From Limnephilus marmoratus (lineage: Eukaryota > Arthropoda > Insecta > Trichoptera > Limnephilidae): a stretch of DNA of 64,000 bases. The notes beneath the pieces were generated by a model, which saw only the letters and a list, made by a program, of their open reading frames with translations, was not told the origin of the DNA and searched no databases. Numbering within the stretch: position 1 is the first letter of the stretch; every line of letters starts with the position of its first letter. A program made the translations under genes and the position numbers. Shown here one piece after another: positions 9,935 through 21,240 of this stretch. Location: contig OU862910.1 of NCBI GenBank assembly GCA_917880885.1, forward strand, positions 49,715,285-49,779,284. Direction: 5' to 3'.

Positions 9935-10115
9935 TAATATCTTGGTAGAAAAATTGGGGCTTTGCAGACCAACAACTTCCCCACCTTCCTCTTCCCTATC
10001 TTCTTCCCCTCCCCAATACCTTCAGCCTCCCAACATATCCCAATTGGGGATGCCGTAGTCTCACTGACTCCAGACGGGAGCAGTTGGGACTCTCGTGCGG
10101 TATTCATGTAAAAAA
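9935..10115 (+). repeat. SINE-like family C, copy 2 (5'-truncated)
   Basis: It shares the ccaccttcctc, attggggatgcc and gtgcggtattcatgtaaaa blocks with 57749-57985. It is followed at 10140-10220 by a block (gcggtagaagtgaaacc) that recurs at 14340-14400 and, reversed, at 53935-54045. Confidence 0.65.
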
Positions 10116-10394
10116 ATAATAAAATAAAATAAAAATAAAAATAGAGTGTGCAATTCACAGGCGGTAGAAGTGAAACCTTCCAAAAACGAAAGTAGACAAG
10201 AGTGGGGACTACGAAACACTTTTCTTTATCAATGTGACAAATGATTTTTTCCATATTTTTGTCGTCGAATTACAGTGCACCTTTTCCTATACATTTTGTC
10301 ATCTTATTAGTATTTGTGTTTTCTTTTGTCAGTTTATTTTGTAGATTATAGGTTTGAAGATTATATACATGTATAAATATATTTATTTTTTTCG

Positions 10395-10500
10395 ATTTCG
10401 TTGGATTCAACCCTTGGTTTGTTGAATGTCTGACCGCTAAGGTTCGTCAGGCGCTTTATACCACTACACCAAAGGAGACTTGCGCGGGACCGTGAATTTA
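10395..10500 (-). repeat. tRNA-like SINE relic
   Basis: On the minus strand TGGTGTAGTGG (box A) is followed by GGGTTGAATCC (box B). The anticodon region does not fold. The neighbouring block 10560-10660 recurs at 14437-14535, so this is a composite repeat. Confidence 0.45.
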
Positions 10501-11152
10501 TCGTATTATATTGTAACTGAGTACCCGTGAAATAAATACATATTTTATTGCTATATCATTCTCTCACTGGCTAAATCCTGCAGATGTATGTGTTTGTCTC
10601 TTTTTAGTGTCGCTCGCTTCCGTTTCATCGAGTTTCAAATCACAACGGTACTAGAGAAATTTTACTTTTAAAAAACGATGTTTCTTGTGATCTTTTGACA
10701 GCGAAATAAAGCACTTTCGTTTTAATAGTTTTTTTCCTAGCCTAATTTATGGAACCAATAATTTTGGTTTCAATATCATAATCAACATCCACACGTCTTG
10801 TTTCGATGGTTGGTCAATGGCGCTAAAGATGTAGAAAACCTGCAAATTAAATTGTGATTTTCTAGTGATATAAGCGGTATTTTATTTTATAGATCGCTGC
10901 ATACCTCAAATAGTTGAACAAATAAAAATACAGTTTTTTTATGTACAGTGTACACAACTTGTATACAGTAAATGTGTACCTGTAAAGTTTTCTACATAAT
11001 ATTATATATTGACTATTCCTCATACAATACCAATACACGATACGTAGAATCATGCATACAAACACACGTAATTGGTGTATTATCGAAGTTGTTTTATTTG
11101 TGATGCAGAAAAACAAGTTCTATTCTCGACCAAGAGATAAATACCATCTTGA

Positions 11153-11187
11153 TATAAATACCGCGTTCCTTAGGTAGTGCAATCAGT
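11153..11187 (+). promoter_or_regulatory. TATA box and initiator of secreted-protein gene 1
   Basis: TATAAATA at 11153-11160 is followed by TCAGT at 11183-11187, putting the likely start A at 11185, 32 bp from the first T of the TATA box. That is the standard arthropod arrangement. The 5' leader to the ATG at 11215 would be about 30 bases. Confidence 0.8.
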
Positions 11188-11214
11188 TGGCTTGAACGTC
11201 TGCCAGGAACAAAC

Positions 11215-13476
11215 ATGGTTAACTTTCAATACATTATCCTGGGAGCGCTTTGCTTAGGAGCGGCGTTCGCAGAGGACACTGAGATCACGAGAGTTCAGAC
11301 CTTAAAAAATGAAGAAAGAAATCAAAAATCTGGATCTCTAGATGATGCGCAGAATGTTTACTCCATTAATATTTTACCCCTTCCGAGGCCAAACCAGCCT
11401 GGTGGTGTGCAGGGGCAGGATAGCAATGATCTGAATAAGGGTGCGGAAGGTACTCCTCCTGGGAAGGTTCCCGCCCTGTTCTTCCTGCAGAAGGTGCAAG
11501 ATGAAGGGCGTCTTCCTGACGGTCGTCTGCCTGATGGAATCTATTTCGTGCCAGCTAAAGGTGAACCAGAACCGAAACCAATCATTCAAAAGGTACGCAC
11601 TAATTTCACTTTTACCTTTTTTAGATTTGGGTCAAATGTTTTCGTATTTTTTATAACATTCCATTTAAATAACTTGAGCATTTTACAGAGTAAATACAAC
11701 GAATGACATCTTATTTTGTTTTCAGGATATCACCGACGTCCAGGCTTTCGCCCTGTCTCCACTGGTTCACAAAACTAAACGACCAGGCCAGGAATAGAGA
11801 TGATGGTACTGATACTTATCTGGATTGGATTAAACAGCAGTAAGTTCAATAAAAATCATTACATCATCAGAATTTTTTCCTAAGGTAAATGACTCTTTCC
11901 AGCAGTCATTTTCATCAGTTTGTTTGATTCTTCTATCTTAACAAACGGATTGCAATCTTTAGAGCACATGGGTCGGGTGGGAATGCTGCCCTTATTCTAC
12001 CGGTATTTTAACGGAAAATGCCCTGAGGAACTAGCTTCATTGATCCCCTCGGTACCGGTGCACGGTCGGTAAACACGCCAAACGCGCGCCCAACTTATGT
12101 ACACGGTTGATATTTTTCACATGAGAACGGGACGCTTCTTCGACTCGTTTTTGAGTTCAACAGCTCTACTGTGGAACGATTTGCCGGCCTCTGTGTTTCC
12201 TTCTTCCTTACAACATAGGTCTCTTCGAGACCCATGTTTACTATTTCCTCATCGATAACTTGTCCATATCGATAGCGGAAATTTGAAATGCTGCATAGTA
12301 CAAGATGTTAATTGTTCAGGAGAGCGAATAGAAAGCTTTTTTCCAAAAAACCATGTCTCCTGTTTTTGTAGACCTATAATTATGCTCTTTTTAATATGAT
12401 CTTTCAGAATACTTAACAATTTTTTTGTAAATTCGTTTAGGACAGATTTTAATTGATTTTTTAATTTTTAGACAAAAAACGGAGAAAATGACATAAATTT
12501 AACTCATTTTTGGATTTATTGTCCTTTACAGCAATTCAAATTTCCGCTGTATGTGTATGAAATGTGTATAAAAAATCGAACCGACAATGTTTTTCTGGGA
12601 AATGACGTTATGTTTTGTTATATTCATTGGTTCTGAATGAATGTTATATAACATTTTAATATATTTCTTGTGTAACATTTCTCATATAACATTTTTTACG
12701 TTAGCCCATCACGGAAGGGTTTGAGGAAAATAAGTTCCCCCAGTGTCATCTTTGGCGATCCAATGTGGGTGGTTTTTTTAATGAAAGCAAGGAAAAAAAA
12801 TTCTGGGAAGGAAAAAGGTACGAGGGGTGGGTAGGAATCTGGGGATCAGTGTGTCCAGGACTGACGGACGTAAGAATCTATTCCTCCCACTGCGATGGGT
12901 CGAAAGAATCCTGCTGGAGAGATCAAATGGTCTCCTTCAACCAATCTCTCCCTACCCGGCTCGCCACACAGTTGGTGGGTAGTGGCAGACGCATCCGCCG
13001 CCCAGACCTACCTAAACCTCACCCCATGAAACCCGGCACCCCTGAGAATCACAAAATGTAGCGAGCCACTAGGGATGACTTATGGTAGAGGTGTTGGTTA
13101 TCCAATAAATGGTTCCCGTACCCGCCTCCCAAATTGAAACTAATTAAAGTTTTAGTGTAGCACGCAAATGACGTCAGATCTTACAGGTGCATTAATTTGC
13201 GTGACCCCAAAATTCTTAATAATTCATCTTTTTTGCTACGTCTAGAATACGTTTCGTATTCAAATAAATTTCGCTAATAAACTTCCCCCTGTTTCCAGAT
13301 ATCACCAAAGCACACAATTTGCAGATTCTCACCTCCTCACGAAGCTGGGCAGATCACGGGTGGCATCTGAGGCTCTAAAGGTCATCACACGTTCATTAGT
13401 CAGTACTTGCTCCCGGAAATATAAACAACAATCGCCCGAAGACACCGTCATTAATCATCACTCAAGAGTCGTGTAG
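11215..13476 (+). CDS. Secreted protein gene 1 (three exons; exon-2 frame conflict)
   Basis: The ATG at 11215 has a good context (AAACATGG) and opens with a signal peptide (MVNFQYIILGALCLGAAFA, then EDTEI). Exon 1 ends at 11592 before GTACGC, in phase 0. A strong acceptor at 11724-11725 (ttttgttttcag) starts exon 2, which ends at 11839 before GTAAGT. A third acceptor at 13297-13298 (gtttccag) leads into 58 open codons ending TAG at 13474-13476. Exon 3 and the end of exon 2 (TYLDWIKQQ) share one frame, but reading exon 1 into exon 2 from 11726 hits TAG at 11795, giving only 149 aa. Either acceptor 11785-11786 is used (about 202 aa), or exon 2 has a one-base insertion. The exon 1 product is Pro/Gly-rich with a doubled GRLPD. 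I do not recognise the family. Confidence 0.75.
11941..12258 (+). pseudogene. LINE reverse transcriptase C-terminal fragment in gene 1 intron 2
   Basis: One frame from 11941 reads LQSLEH, LFYRYFNGKCPEELASLIP and LLWNDLPASVFP with a single internal stop. It clearly parallels the fragment at 34160-34730. It is the last ~100 residues of a jockey/CR1-type LINE ORF2, 5'-truncated, without a clear poly(A) tail. It lies in the sense direction of the host gene's intron. Confidence 0.8.
12691..13132 (-). repeat. SINE-like family A, copy 2 (gene 1 intron 2)
   Basis: Reverse orientation: tail near ttacgttagcccatcacgg, head at cccgcctcccaaat. The spurious frame 12765-13061 is internal to this repeat. 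Together with the LINE piece it accounts for about half of the 1459-bp intron. Confidence 0.75.
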
Positions 13477-13614
13477 AAGTTTAAACAGAAAAAAAAACAA
13501 TCACCGGTGCTAGATGGTTCAAAGAAGTATCTTTATAATATAATTGTGTACATATAATAGGAAGAGTGGATTTTTTGCTGTTGTTAAACAAAATTATACA
13601 TGTCTTGTATTGTA

Positions 13615-13638
13615 AATAAACAAATTAACTTTAATAAA
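13615..13638 (+). terminator. Polyadenylation signals of gene 1
   Basis: AATAAA occurs at 13615-13620 and again at 13633-13638, about 140-160 bp beyond the stop at 13476. No other coding signal lies between. Confidence 0.6.
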
Positions 13639-13639
13639 A

Positions 13640-14546
13640 AAGCTCAGCAAATTTTTGCTAGTAAAAAATTAAACTTGTTTGCAATTCCATGAATTTGATT
13701 TTAACCTATTGCTTATCGAGTTGGAGTTTTCTTTAATTCACACTTAGTGGTATTTCACGAAGATCTTGATGGCTGTCAAAAACACTATTCATAGGATAAC
13801 GTATATATATATATTTTTTTTTTTATATTTATGATTTATTTATTTATAATGTTCGTGGTTACTATTCGGTGATCGAACCCATGAATAGTGACTAGTGTTG
13901 TAGTGACTATTTATTTAGAGTGGATAGTTATTCTGACGGCTTATAGAGAGGATGGTGAAATACTCCCTCACTTTGCAATACATTATGATTGATTGATATA
14001 TTTATCTATGCAGTCGGCACCTTTACCACAGTAGATTTTTTTAATTTATTTATTTGTTTATTAAGCACAGGATTGTACATTTACATATATAATTTATTAA
14101 AAAAAAATTTACCGTCCAACTAGGAGTATTCCCGTTTTAGGACAGTCAACATAGTAGATATTAAAAAAATACGGATTTCTAAATTAGTTCGTTCTTAGAA
14201 ATATTTTTAAAATATTTGTTCATTTTAAGTATGGAAAAACTGGGAAAAACGGTTTATTATCTTTAAAAATAGAGACGGATTAAAGATATTCACTGTAAGG
14301 AGGACGTAAAATGAAAATAAAATACATATAAAAAATCAGTGTGCACTTCGCACGCGGTAGAAGTAAAACCTTCAGAAAAATAAAGTAGGCAAGAGTGGGG
14401 AGGCTACGAAGAGGAGACCGATTATTCTATCTCATTCTCTCAGACTAAATCCTGTAGATGTATGTGTTTGTCTCTTTTTAGTGTCGCTTTTTGTTTCATC
14501 GAGTTTCAAATCACAATGCGCTAAAGAAGTTTTCCCTATAAACAAT
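13640..14546. other. Intergenic DNA with repeat fragments
   Basis: AT-rich. It contains a (TA)n/T-rich run near 13803-13840 and two blocks (14340-14400, 14437-14535) shared with 10140-10220 and 10560-10660. No gene. Confidence 0.5.
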
Positions 14547-14991
14547 ATTTCACATTAGCTCCACAGGAGGCCCCGATAAAAATAATTCCCCTCAGAGTCT
14601 GTGCCATCTTTGGGGGTGCTGTGTGGAGTGTATTTTTAAAAAGGAAGGAGAGGAAGTTCTGGTAAGGAAAAATATAAGGGGGGCAGGAATCTGAGGGTCA
14701 GTGTGTCCAGTAGTAACAAATGTATGAATTCATCCCTCCCACTGCGGTGCAAGACGATGTTCATAAATAGTTCTTATTCCTGAGAGTCATGCTGAAGAGA
14801 TCGAAAGAGATTTCCCGATCAGGCATACCGAGCAGTTGGTGGGATGACGCATCCAAACCAAGACACGATGAACACGGGCACCCCTGCTAAGTCACCAAAC
14901 GTAGCGAACCACTGGGGGTGACCTGTGGTAGAGTTGTTGGTTATCCAATAAATGGTACCCGGAGCGGCGGTACCCATACCCGCCTCCCAAA
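14547..14991 (-). repeat. SINE-like family A, copy 3
   Basis: It runs from the LINE-type tail (attagctccacaggaggccc) to the head (ggtacccatacccgcctccc), reverse orientation, full length at about 445 bp. Confidence 0.75.
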
Positions 14992-15049
14992 TACATCTTT
15001 GAAATAATGTTGATTAGGGTATGTCATCATTCACCACAAAATCGATGAA

Positions 15050-15895
15050 TCTAAAAGAGGAATATAAACGCAAGAAATATTTCGAATCTCATGTCTGCAA
15101 AATTTTAAAATCGAGTTTCTTTTTTGCACGAGGCAAGTAAGCGAAAAAGTGGTTTTTATTTATTTTGTGCATAATTTTATAAGAACGAAAAAAGTTAGAA
15201 CATGGAAAACCTTAAAAATAGTCTTAGCCATATAGGGGTATTTTAAAAAAATTGTTTCTTGTATTACTTCATTTACTTCATAGTTAAGGGCCCACAACCC
15301 GGATTTGTACCGATTTATTACATATTTCCCTTAAACACGGTAAGTTTTAAAGCTATTAAAAAATATGTTATTCTTGAAGATAATATCTAGACTTTGCCAG
15401 CGCCGAAACGCAAATTACATAAATTCCCTCGATAGAAAAAAATCGCAAAGTATGCTCCAAAAATTATTATTAACACGTTTGTTTCAGTTATTTTACAAGT
15501 TATATGTATGAAAAAATTCACAGTGTTTCTTTAAATGCTGTTTAAGGTAATGCTCGCGAGATTTTTGCTCTATTTTAAACGAGTCGTGTTTTATTAAAGA
15601 TTTGCGCATCGATTTTGTCGCCGTAAATGTTAGCGCTCTCCTCTAACATTCGTAATTTCGTATCTCTCCATCTTTTTCTTTTCGGGCCCGGTTGCAGAGC
15701 CTTAATATTTTTTTGGTGGTTTACGCTTATATTTTTTGTTACGTAAATAATAATTTTATTGTAATTCCAATACATAGAAAAGCTAGTAAAAGCTTCGATT
15801 TATCCGTAGCACATTTTTTGATGTTCATACTGTAAGCCGATTCGTCGTAAAGATTAATCAAAATAGTATCTAAATAGATTTCATATATAACTTCA
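15050..15895. repeat. Relic related to the hAT element at 36798, split by an insertion
   Basis: Positions 15050-15283 and 15706-15895 match the interior of the hAT element at 36798-37736 (from about 36988 to 37405) closely and in the same order. The two halves are separated by the TTAA-flanked element 15288-15701. The terminal inverted repeats of this copy are not visible. Confidence 0.75.
15288..15701. mobile_element. TTAA-flanked MITE (piggyBac-like target)
   Basis: The 414-bp insert is flanked by TTAA at 15284-15287 and 15702-15705. The left end reads GGGCCCACAACCCGG and the right end, reversed, GGCTCTGCAACCGGG, imperfect inverted repeats. The homologous sequence near 37210-37240 reads straight through a single TTAA, so the empty site is preserved. 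TTAA duplications are the mark of piggyBac-type transposition. A second, diverged copy of the right part is at 85-560. Confidence 0.75.
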
Positions 15896-16256
15896 TCTTA
15901 AAGCTTTCCAAATGCTTCTGAACAATTCATTATAGCTTATGTTTTTATTTTCTCCATGATTTCCGTCAACAATGTTAACAACGAAAATTAATCTTTGTGT
16001 TTTAAGCAATTATTAAAATCTAATTACTCATCAACAGGCGCCATAAAATGTCATATTAATGTAGAATGACTCACCGAGGGAAACATGCCTAATAGATGTG
16101 CCGTGATGTAACGATTACATTTGAATAATTATTACAAGTACACGACAGCCTCATGAGATAAATTCAGAAAACTTGTTTGCGTTAATCGATTTTGTACGAG
16201 GAAAAAAATATATTTCATATCATAATTCTCTGTAGGGGTGTGCTTGTATTGGGCTC

Positions 16257-16570
16257 CGCGACTTTTCGTCCCGCGGCAAAATATCCCCAACCAAATATCC
16301 CCCACAAAATATCCTACGGACAAAACATCCCACAACAAATATCTACCAAAACCTAACCTAACAAAAAATGGTTAAAAATAATACCTACAGAGATCCTGCA
16401 AAGATAATAAATATTTATTCAAAAATAGTTAAATGGGACAAAAATAATACAAACATCCTGCTAGGTTAGATTAGGTTTTAGTAAATATTTTGTTGGACGA
16501 TGTTTTGTCCGTAGAATATTTTGTCGCGGATATTTTGTCGCGGTTATTTAGTCGCGGAATAAAAACGCGC
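16257..16570. repeat. Foldback MITE, CGCGACAAAATATCC family, copy 1
   Basis: The left arm has the series caaaatatcc/acggacaaaacatcc and the right arm its complement (gttttgtccgtagaatattt, tgtcgcgg). The arms are imperfect. The centre carries telomere-like cctaacctaac on one side and its complement on the other. A second copy is at 38310-38880. Confidence 0.7.
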
Positions 16571-16817
16571 ATTACGCTTGTATTCATATTGTGCATTATT
16601 TAATCTTGCAAAAGTTTTATTTTGTTTAGACTTCTGTCTCTCTTTCAGGAAAAAGATTAGTTTTATTTTCCTCAATGCATGTGGTCTATCAAAATAAAAA
16701 TTGACAGCGTTTTTGAGGAAAATCTTTTTTTTAAACGTGATAATATTTAATTAAATGAAGACAATTTTAGTGAAACTCAATCGAAAAACTGAAAACAGAA
16801 AAATCAGAAAAAGATAT

Positions 16818-16890
16818 TGGCACCTCTGGGACTCGAGCCCAGGACCCTTTGCTTACATGGTTAGTGCTCTACTAACTGAGCTAAGGTGTC
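16818..16890 (-). tRNA. tRNA-like pseudogene, Thr(TGT)-like
   Basis: On the minus strand 73 bases end in CCA-less GGTGCCA. The D arm (GCTC/GAGC) and the T arm (CTGGG, CTCGAGT, CCCAG) pair perfectly, and the 7-bp acceptor has one mismatch. The anticodon stem (CTAAC versus GCAAA) does not pair, and position 33 is A instead of T. The anticodon position would be TGT. It is most likely a decayed tRNA copy or a SINE head. Confidence 0.5.
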
Positions 16891-16992
16891 GATATTCAAT
16901 TCGGTCGCTTTTAACTATCATACTTCGACTAAGAACTACCAACATTATCTTCATTTTCTTAACGCACGTATTATTGGCTGTTATCGTTATAT

Positions 16993-17066
16993 GGTGACCT
17001 ATGGCAGATATGTTGGTTATCCAATAAAGGTTCCTGGGGCGGCGGTACCCATTCCCGCCTTCCAAA
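16993..17066 (-). repeat. SINE-like family A, head-only fragment
   Basis: About 74 bp matching only the 5' head of family A in reverse (ggtgacctatggcag to ggcggtacccattcccgcc). Confidence 0.65.
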
Positions 17067-17234
17067 ATAACCTCTAAGGCATATCAAATTTGTACTTAAT
17101 TCTATCACCCGTTATAATCATTTTTGGTACATCAAGGACTTTAATTATTTGAGATTCAGTTAGAATACTTATATCTTTTTCTTTTTCTTTGAATAAAGTT
17201 TTAGACTTCAATGTCTCTTTTAGTTACCTTTTGA

Positions 17235-18356
17235 ACAATACAAACATTTGTAATATCTATTTTTGCCAGTAAACTTTGCAAACATATAGTCATTTTGGAA
17301 AATTCCACTCCCTTCCTCATTTCTTTCTACTTCAAATTCCTCATCAATGCTTTCATCAGAAATATCATCCGCGCTATCTCCAGACTCTATTCATTCTTCT
17401 TTCTACCTGAATTGTACTCAGTCTTCTTAGATTTCTTTCTTACAATATTTTTACTCTCCTAAGATAACTTCTTATCAGTCTTAAGTTTTCGTGCTTCTTA
17501 GGTCTCTTCTTTCTTCTTTTTTCTTTCCTCGGCTCTTCTTTTTTCTCTTCCTCTAATTCAGTCTTTTTTCTCTCATTGTTTTCATATTATCTTTGCCATT
17601 CCAAAGATGATATAACAGAAGGCACTTTTTCTTTCTTTCTTCATTTTAAGTTTTATTTGAGTGTTGGCCAGAACAAAGCTCTTTTGAATGGACTTGGTGT
17701 TACCATATCTGATTCCTTTGAGCAACTTTCTTGTGGCCTATATAACGCCTTGACGTAGATGGTTCTATCAATGAACCTGTGTCCATTGTGGCCTCGAGAT
17801 TTAGAGAAGTACTTTCTTGGACTTCTTTACAGAGAGCTTTAGGGTCTTCATTTAGGGGTAAATATTGTTATGAAAAATTTAAAATTATAACTTGCCATGT
17901 GAGTGGGCTTATCAATGGATTGCTACTTGGACCCGTGGACCGCAATGGACCCGTGGACCGATGGTAATATTTCAGTGGTACTGCTTTGTTCTGATGTTGA
18001 ATTATTCAAGGTGAGGAGATTTTTAGCTGGCGGCAAGGTTTGTTTGGTTTTTGTTAGCTTTAGTAGATCTTCAATCTTCTTATAAAATTGAAATAATCCA
18101 ATGACTTCGTCAATCTTCCCTGCATCAATGTCCAAGAAAGTATTTCCCGTTTCTAGTTCTTTAATAATGTTAGCCATCTTTCGTAATATATTCGTTTTAT
18201 TGGTGTCTTCCCCTTAACTTTATTTAGCAGAGTTACCATAGGTACTAGAATTTTTTTTGCCGCAGTTGATGTCGGTATACCTCGTCGGTATTCTTGAATA
18301 GCTGCTTCCATGTTCACTTCGGAATAACGGAACATCTGTCCTTTTATCGGCGGCAT
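17235..18356 (-). pseudogene. Pogo/Tigger-like transposase relic
   Basis: The minus frame at 18153-18356 opens with an HTH_psq-like segment (RYSEVNMEAAIQEYRRGIP, then TAAKKILVP and VKGK), the DNA-binding start of pogo-type (Tc1/mariner superfamily) transposases. Further along the minus strand (about 17240-17560) comes a Lys/Glu-rich stretch, an acidic SGDSADDISDESIDEEF stretch, and YMFAKFTGK, resembling the charged tail and closing motif of pogo proteins. Stops and frame changes are numerous. The DDE catalytic core between them is missing or unrecognisable. The piece at 17923-18177 is open but unassigned. No terminal repeats were found. Confidence 0.6.
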
Positions 18357-18359
18357 GAT

Positions 18360-20008
18360 TGTCGGTCTGAAACAATAGAACCAATAGTTGACATCATGTA
18401 TACCCCAATAATAAACACCTGTCTACCTTTAGTTAAAGTGATCCAAAAGTGTTGATATTTGGAACACCAATCGAAGACACACATGTCGTCTTTTAGATTT
18501 TCAATACTTTTGGAACTAATAGTAGACATGTCATAATTTGTTAGAAAAATGTTATCAAAAACCAGAAAAAAACATTTTTCACTGATACCGACCGACCAAC
18601 CGACGCAATTGTGAAATTTCATTCAGAAACTGTTTGAAGCTTTTGAGAACAATTTATGGATAGAGCTAGGAGTCCTATGGTATTGACATTAGAGTCATAT
18701 TACTAAAATTGTTCTTAAAACAAGAAGGTTTTTCGTAAGTGTCTTCTTTTAGTTCACTGTCGAGTATTAATTAGTTCCTTTTCTTTAATTAAAGCATCTA
18801 AAATATTTCTAAGCCATGTGATTTTCAAATCAAAATCACATGATTTTGCATTACTTAACAGTTCTCGCCTTAAAGTATATATATAGACCTCTCAATCTCA
18901 CGATAAGCGTGCTAATGGCGTTAGTTAATACTTTATTTATTAAATGAATGCGTCGTTATATTTCATTCAATTTTAGTACTTAGAACCGATAAATTGATTT
19001 TCATTAATTCATTCTGCGAATTGTTATAAATCGATAATTGACTTTGTAAATCGTAAAGTGTTTGAAAACATTTGATGCAATAAAGCTATTTGATAGTAAA
19101 ATCTGAAGAAAATAACATTTCATTACTATCTTCTGGACCTTTTTTCCAGTTTTATTATGGCTGTGTTAGATTCAATTGCTTACATGGGTTGATTAGAATT
19201 ACATCAAAACACCAAACCCAACAACAAACGGTAGTAAATTCTGCTTATTAGGAGATTTCATCATCACTTTATTTGAGGTCGATTAATGTCGTTGATCGAT
19301 TTTCTTTAGAAATGTTAAGTTCGATTCCACTCGAATTAAGTTAAGTTCCTTTCAAAGTTGAAAATGTATTACAATTGCATATTGTATGGGTACAATATGA
19401 ATACCATCAACTTTCTCCTGCCAATCATTCCAAAAGGCTTTCTAATCATTAACGGTATTCTCTGATAATAATATTTATAATATTGTTTATTTTCTTTACC
19501 AGCTTTTTTATGGGTTATCTCTGAAACCGGTTGGGTTTAAAAAATAAATCGTGGTTGCTGATTGCTATTTATACTTATTTCGTCATTTTGGCAATTAAGT
19601 TTAATCTTTAGAAAATTAAAAAAAAATCGTTGAAACACTATTTTATCATATATCACCAAATAAAATGATTATTTTATCTTAAGGCGATACACAACTCTAA
19701 TAATTTTTTGTTTGCTCAAAACTCGCATTTTAATCGTTTCCGGCGAATTCATAACTATAATAACTTTTTTATATCCATGCCGCACAAGGAATGCGAGTTA
19801 TTTATATATTAGATTAATAAAAACCGTTCCAAACCATTAATATATTTTACGTACAATGATTTAAAAACTTTACAGCCCATTTTTCAACTATAAAGTTAGC
19901 GGTAAGCACCAGATTTTATTATTCTAGACGATGAATTAATAATTTCGGGAGGACAACATGGAGACACATTTTAAATATTTGTAACACGTTCTTCAGAATT
20001 AATTAAAA
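18360..20008. other. Intergenic, AT-rich
   Basis: No gene or matched repeat. The open frame 18344-18622 (-) has no family resemblance. Confidence 0.45.
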
Positions 20009-20475
20009 CTAGCTGGTACCCGGCATGCGTTGCTATGCCATTTGATAAAAAAATTGGTTCTCCCTGCGTGTCCTTTTCCATTCGTCCTATTCCCCTTTCG
20101 CCTCCCCTTCCTTTCCCGCGTCCCCTTCACCTCCTCCACCTTCCCTCTCCCCAATCCACTCCCCCCTTCCTCCTTCCAGCGAACTCCCCTACCGAGTTCC
20201 CCTCCCCCTCCCAGGTTCCCTCCCCCCTCCCACTCCCTTCTTCACCCTCCCCCTTCCGCATTCCATAAATTCATTCCCGGTACATTCAGTTTTCAAACAG
20301 CCCTCGCAATTTTGTAATTTTTTTATACAGTAATGCCAGAGCACATCAGTAGTTTTATACAAACCTTGTCCTGACAATAACAAACACGATAAAAAAAGAA
20401 TTATCCAATTTGGTGCAGTTGTTCGGAAATTATGCGCGTACATACATTTCGGTGATTCATTTTTATTTATATAGA
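20009..20475 (-). mobile_element. Non-autonomous Helitron, copy 1
   Basis: On the minus strand it starts TCTATATAAATAAAA after an A and ends GCTAG before a T, the TC...CTRR termini and A/T target expected of Helitrons. Near the 3' end are the conserved GCAACGCATGCCGGG block and a short CCGG-centred palindrome. The interior is a long purine-rich tract. Related copies are at 29757-30179, 31092-31553, 47679-48210 and 61160-61560. No Rep/helicase is encoded. The open frames over it are compositional artefacts. Confidence 0.8.
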
Positions 20476-20648
20476 TAGAAGATAGATAGATACAGGGACC
20501 GCGGAAGTACTCTGTGACGGGGGGGGGCAAACTTGTTTAGTCGCCCTCTTCCTTCAGTCTCCTCTCCAGTCAATCAACTAGTTATAAATAAGACAAAACG
20601 GAGATGACTAGGTCAAACAAATAACAGGTTCAATGAATAAAAAACTTT

Positions 20649-21080
20649 TGTAGCGGTCACTTAACCCGCTCTGATAAAACCATCGCAGCGCCACTGGTTA
20701 AGAAACACTCCAGAAACAAATACATAGATGCAAGCCGCTACTGGACCTACCTACGGCCGATACTACATCTACCTACCTACAGCGGAATAATAATTCCGCC
20801 ACTTACGCGAAAGGCCTAGAACGTATGGCTGTACCGTACAAATGCCCGCAGAAAGTTCGAGCGATTTCTCACCTTTGCGTGAATTCACGGCATTACCTAG
20901 CGTGAGAGTAATTACTCGTCGCGAGTATATACCTAAGCAAGCGCTCGTCCACTGCAGTCAGTCAGTACCTTCCATTCATCGGCCAAGCAACACAGTCCGA
21001 GCAGTGCCGCGACTAAGTACGTGCCTGCGCCGGGCACGGGCCCCGCACAGTCAGCAGTGAACAACATTTATCCAGTGTGA
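20649..21080 (+). repeat. Possible solo LTR or TE promoter segment
   Basis: The segment starts TGTAGCGG and ends GTGACA. It has TATATA at 20926-20931 and TCAGT repeats at 20958-20966, about 30 bp downstream, followed by a GC-rich leader. That fits the U3-R-U5 layout of an LTR retrotransposon. I find no second LTR, no TGG primer site and no target duplication, so it stays tentative. Confidence 0.4.
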
Positions 21081-21109
21081 CACCAGGAACGTTTCCAACA
21101 CCTTCGAGG

Positions 21110-21240
21110 AACTTCACCAACCACCAACCGGCAACGAGCCAGCAACGAGCCAGCAACCACCAACCGGCAACGAGCCAGCAACCAACAACCGGCAACAAGC
21201 CAGCAACCAGCAACCGGCAACGAGCCAGCAACCAACACGA
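21110..21240. repeat. Minisatellite, ccggcaacgagccagcaa units
   Basis: About five imperfect head-to-tail units of roughly 21-35 bp (aaccggcaacgagccagcaacca and shortened forms). The long frames on both strands here, rich in Gln/Pro or Trp/Leu, come from the repeat and are not genes. Confidence 0.8.

Noticed and set aside
16818..16890. Functional threonine tRNA gene
   Set aside because: The anticodon stem does not pair and position 33 is A, so only a pseudogene or SINE head is supported.
20030..20530. Pro-rich (+) and Gly-rich (-) open frames
   Set aside because: They lie wholly within a Helitron purine/pyrimidine tract and recur with different lengths in every copy; composition alone keeps them open.
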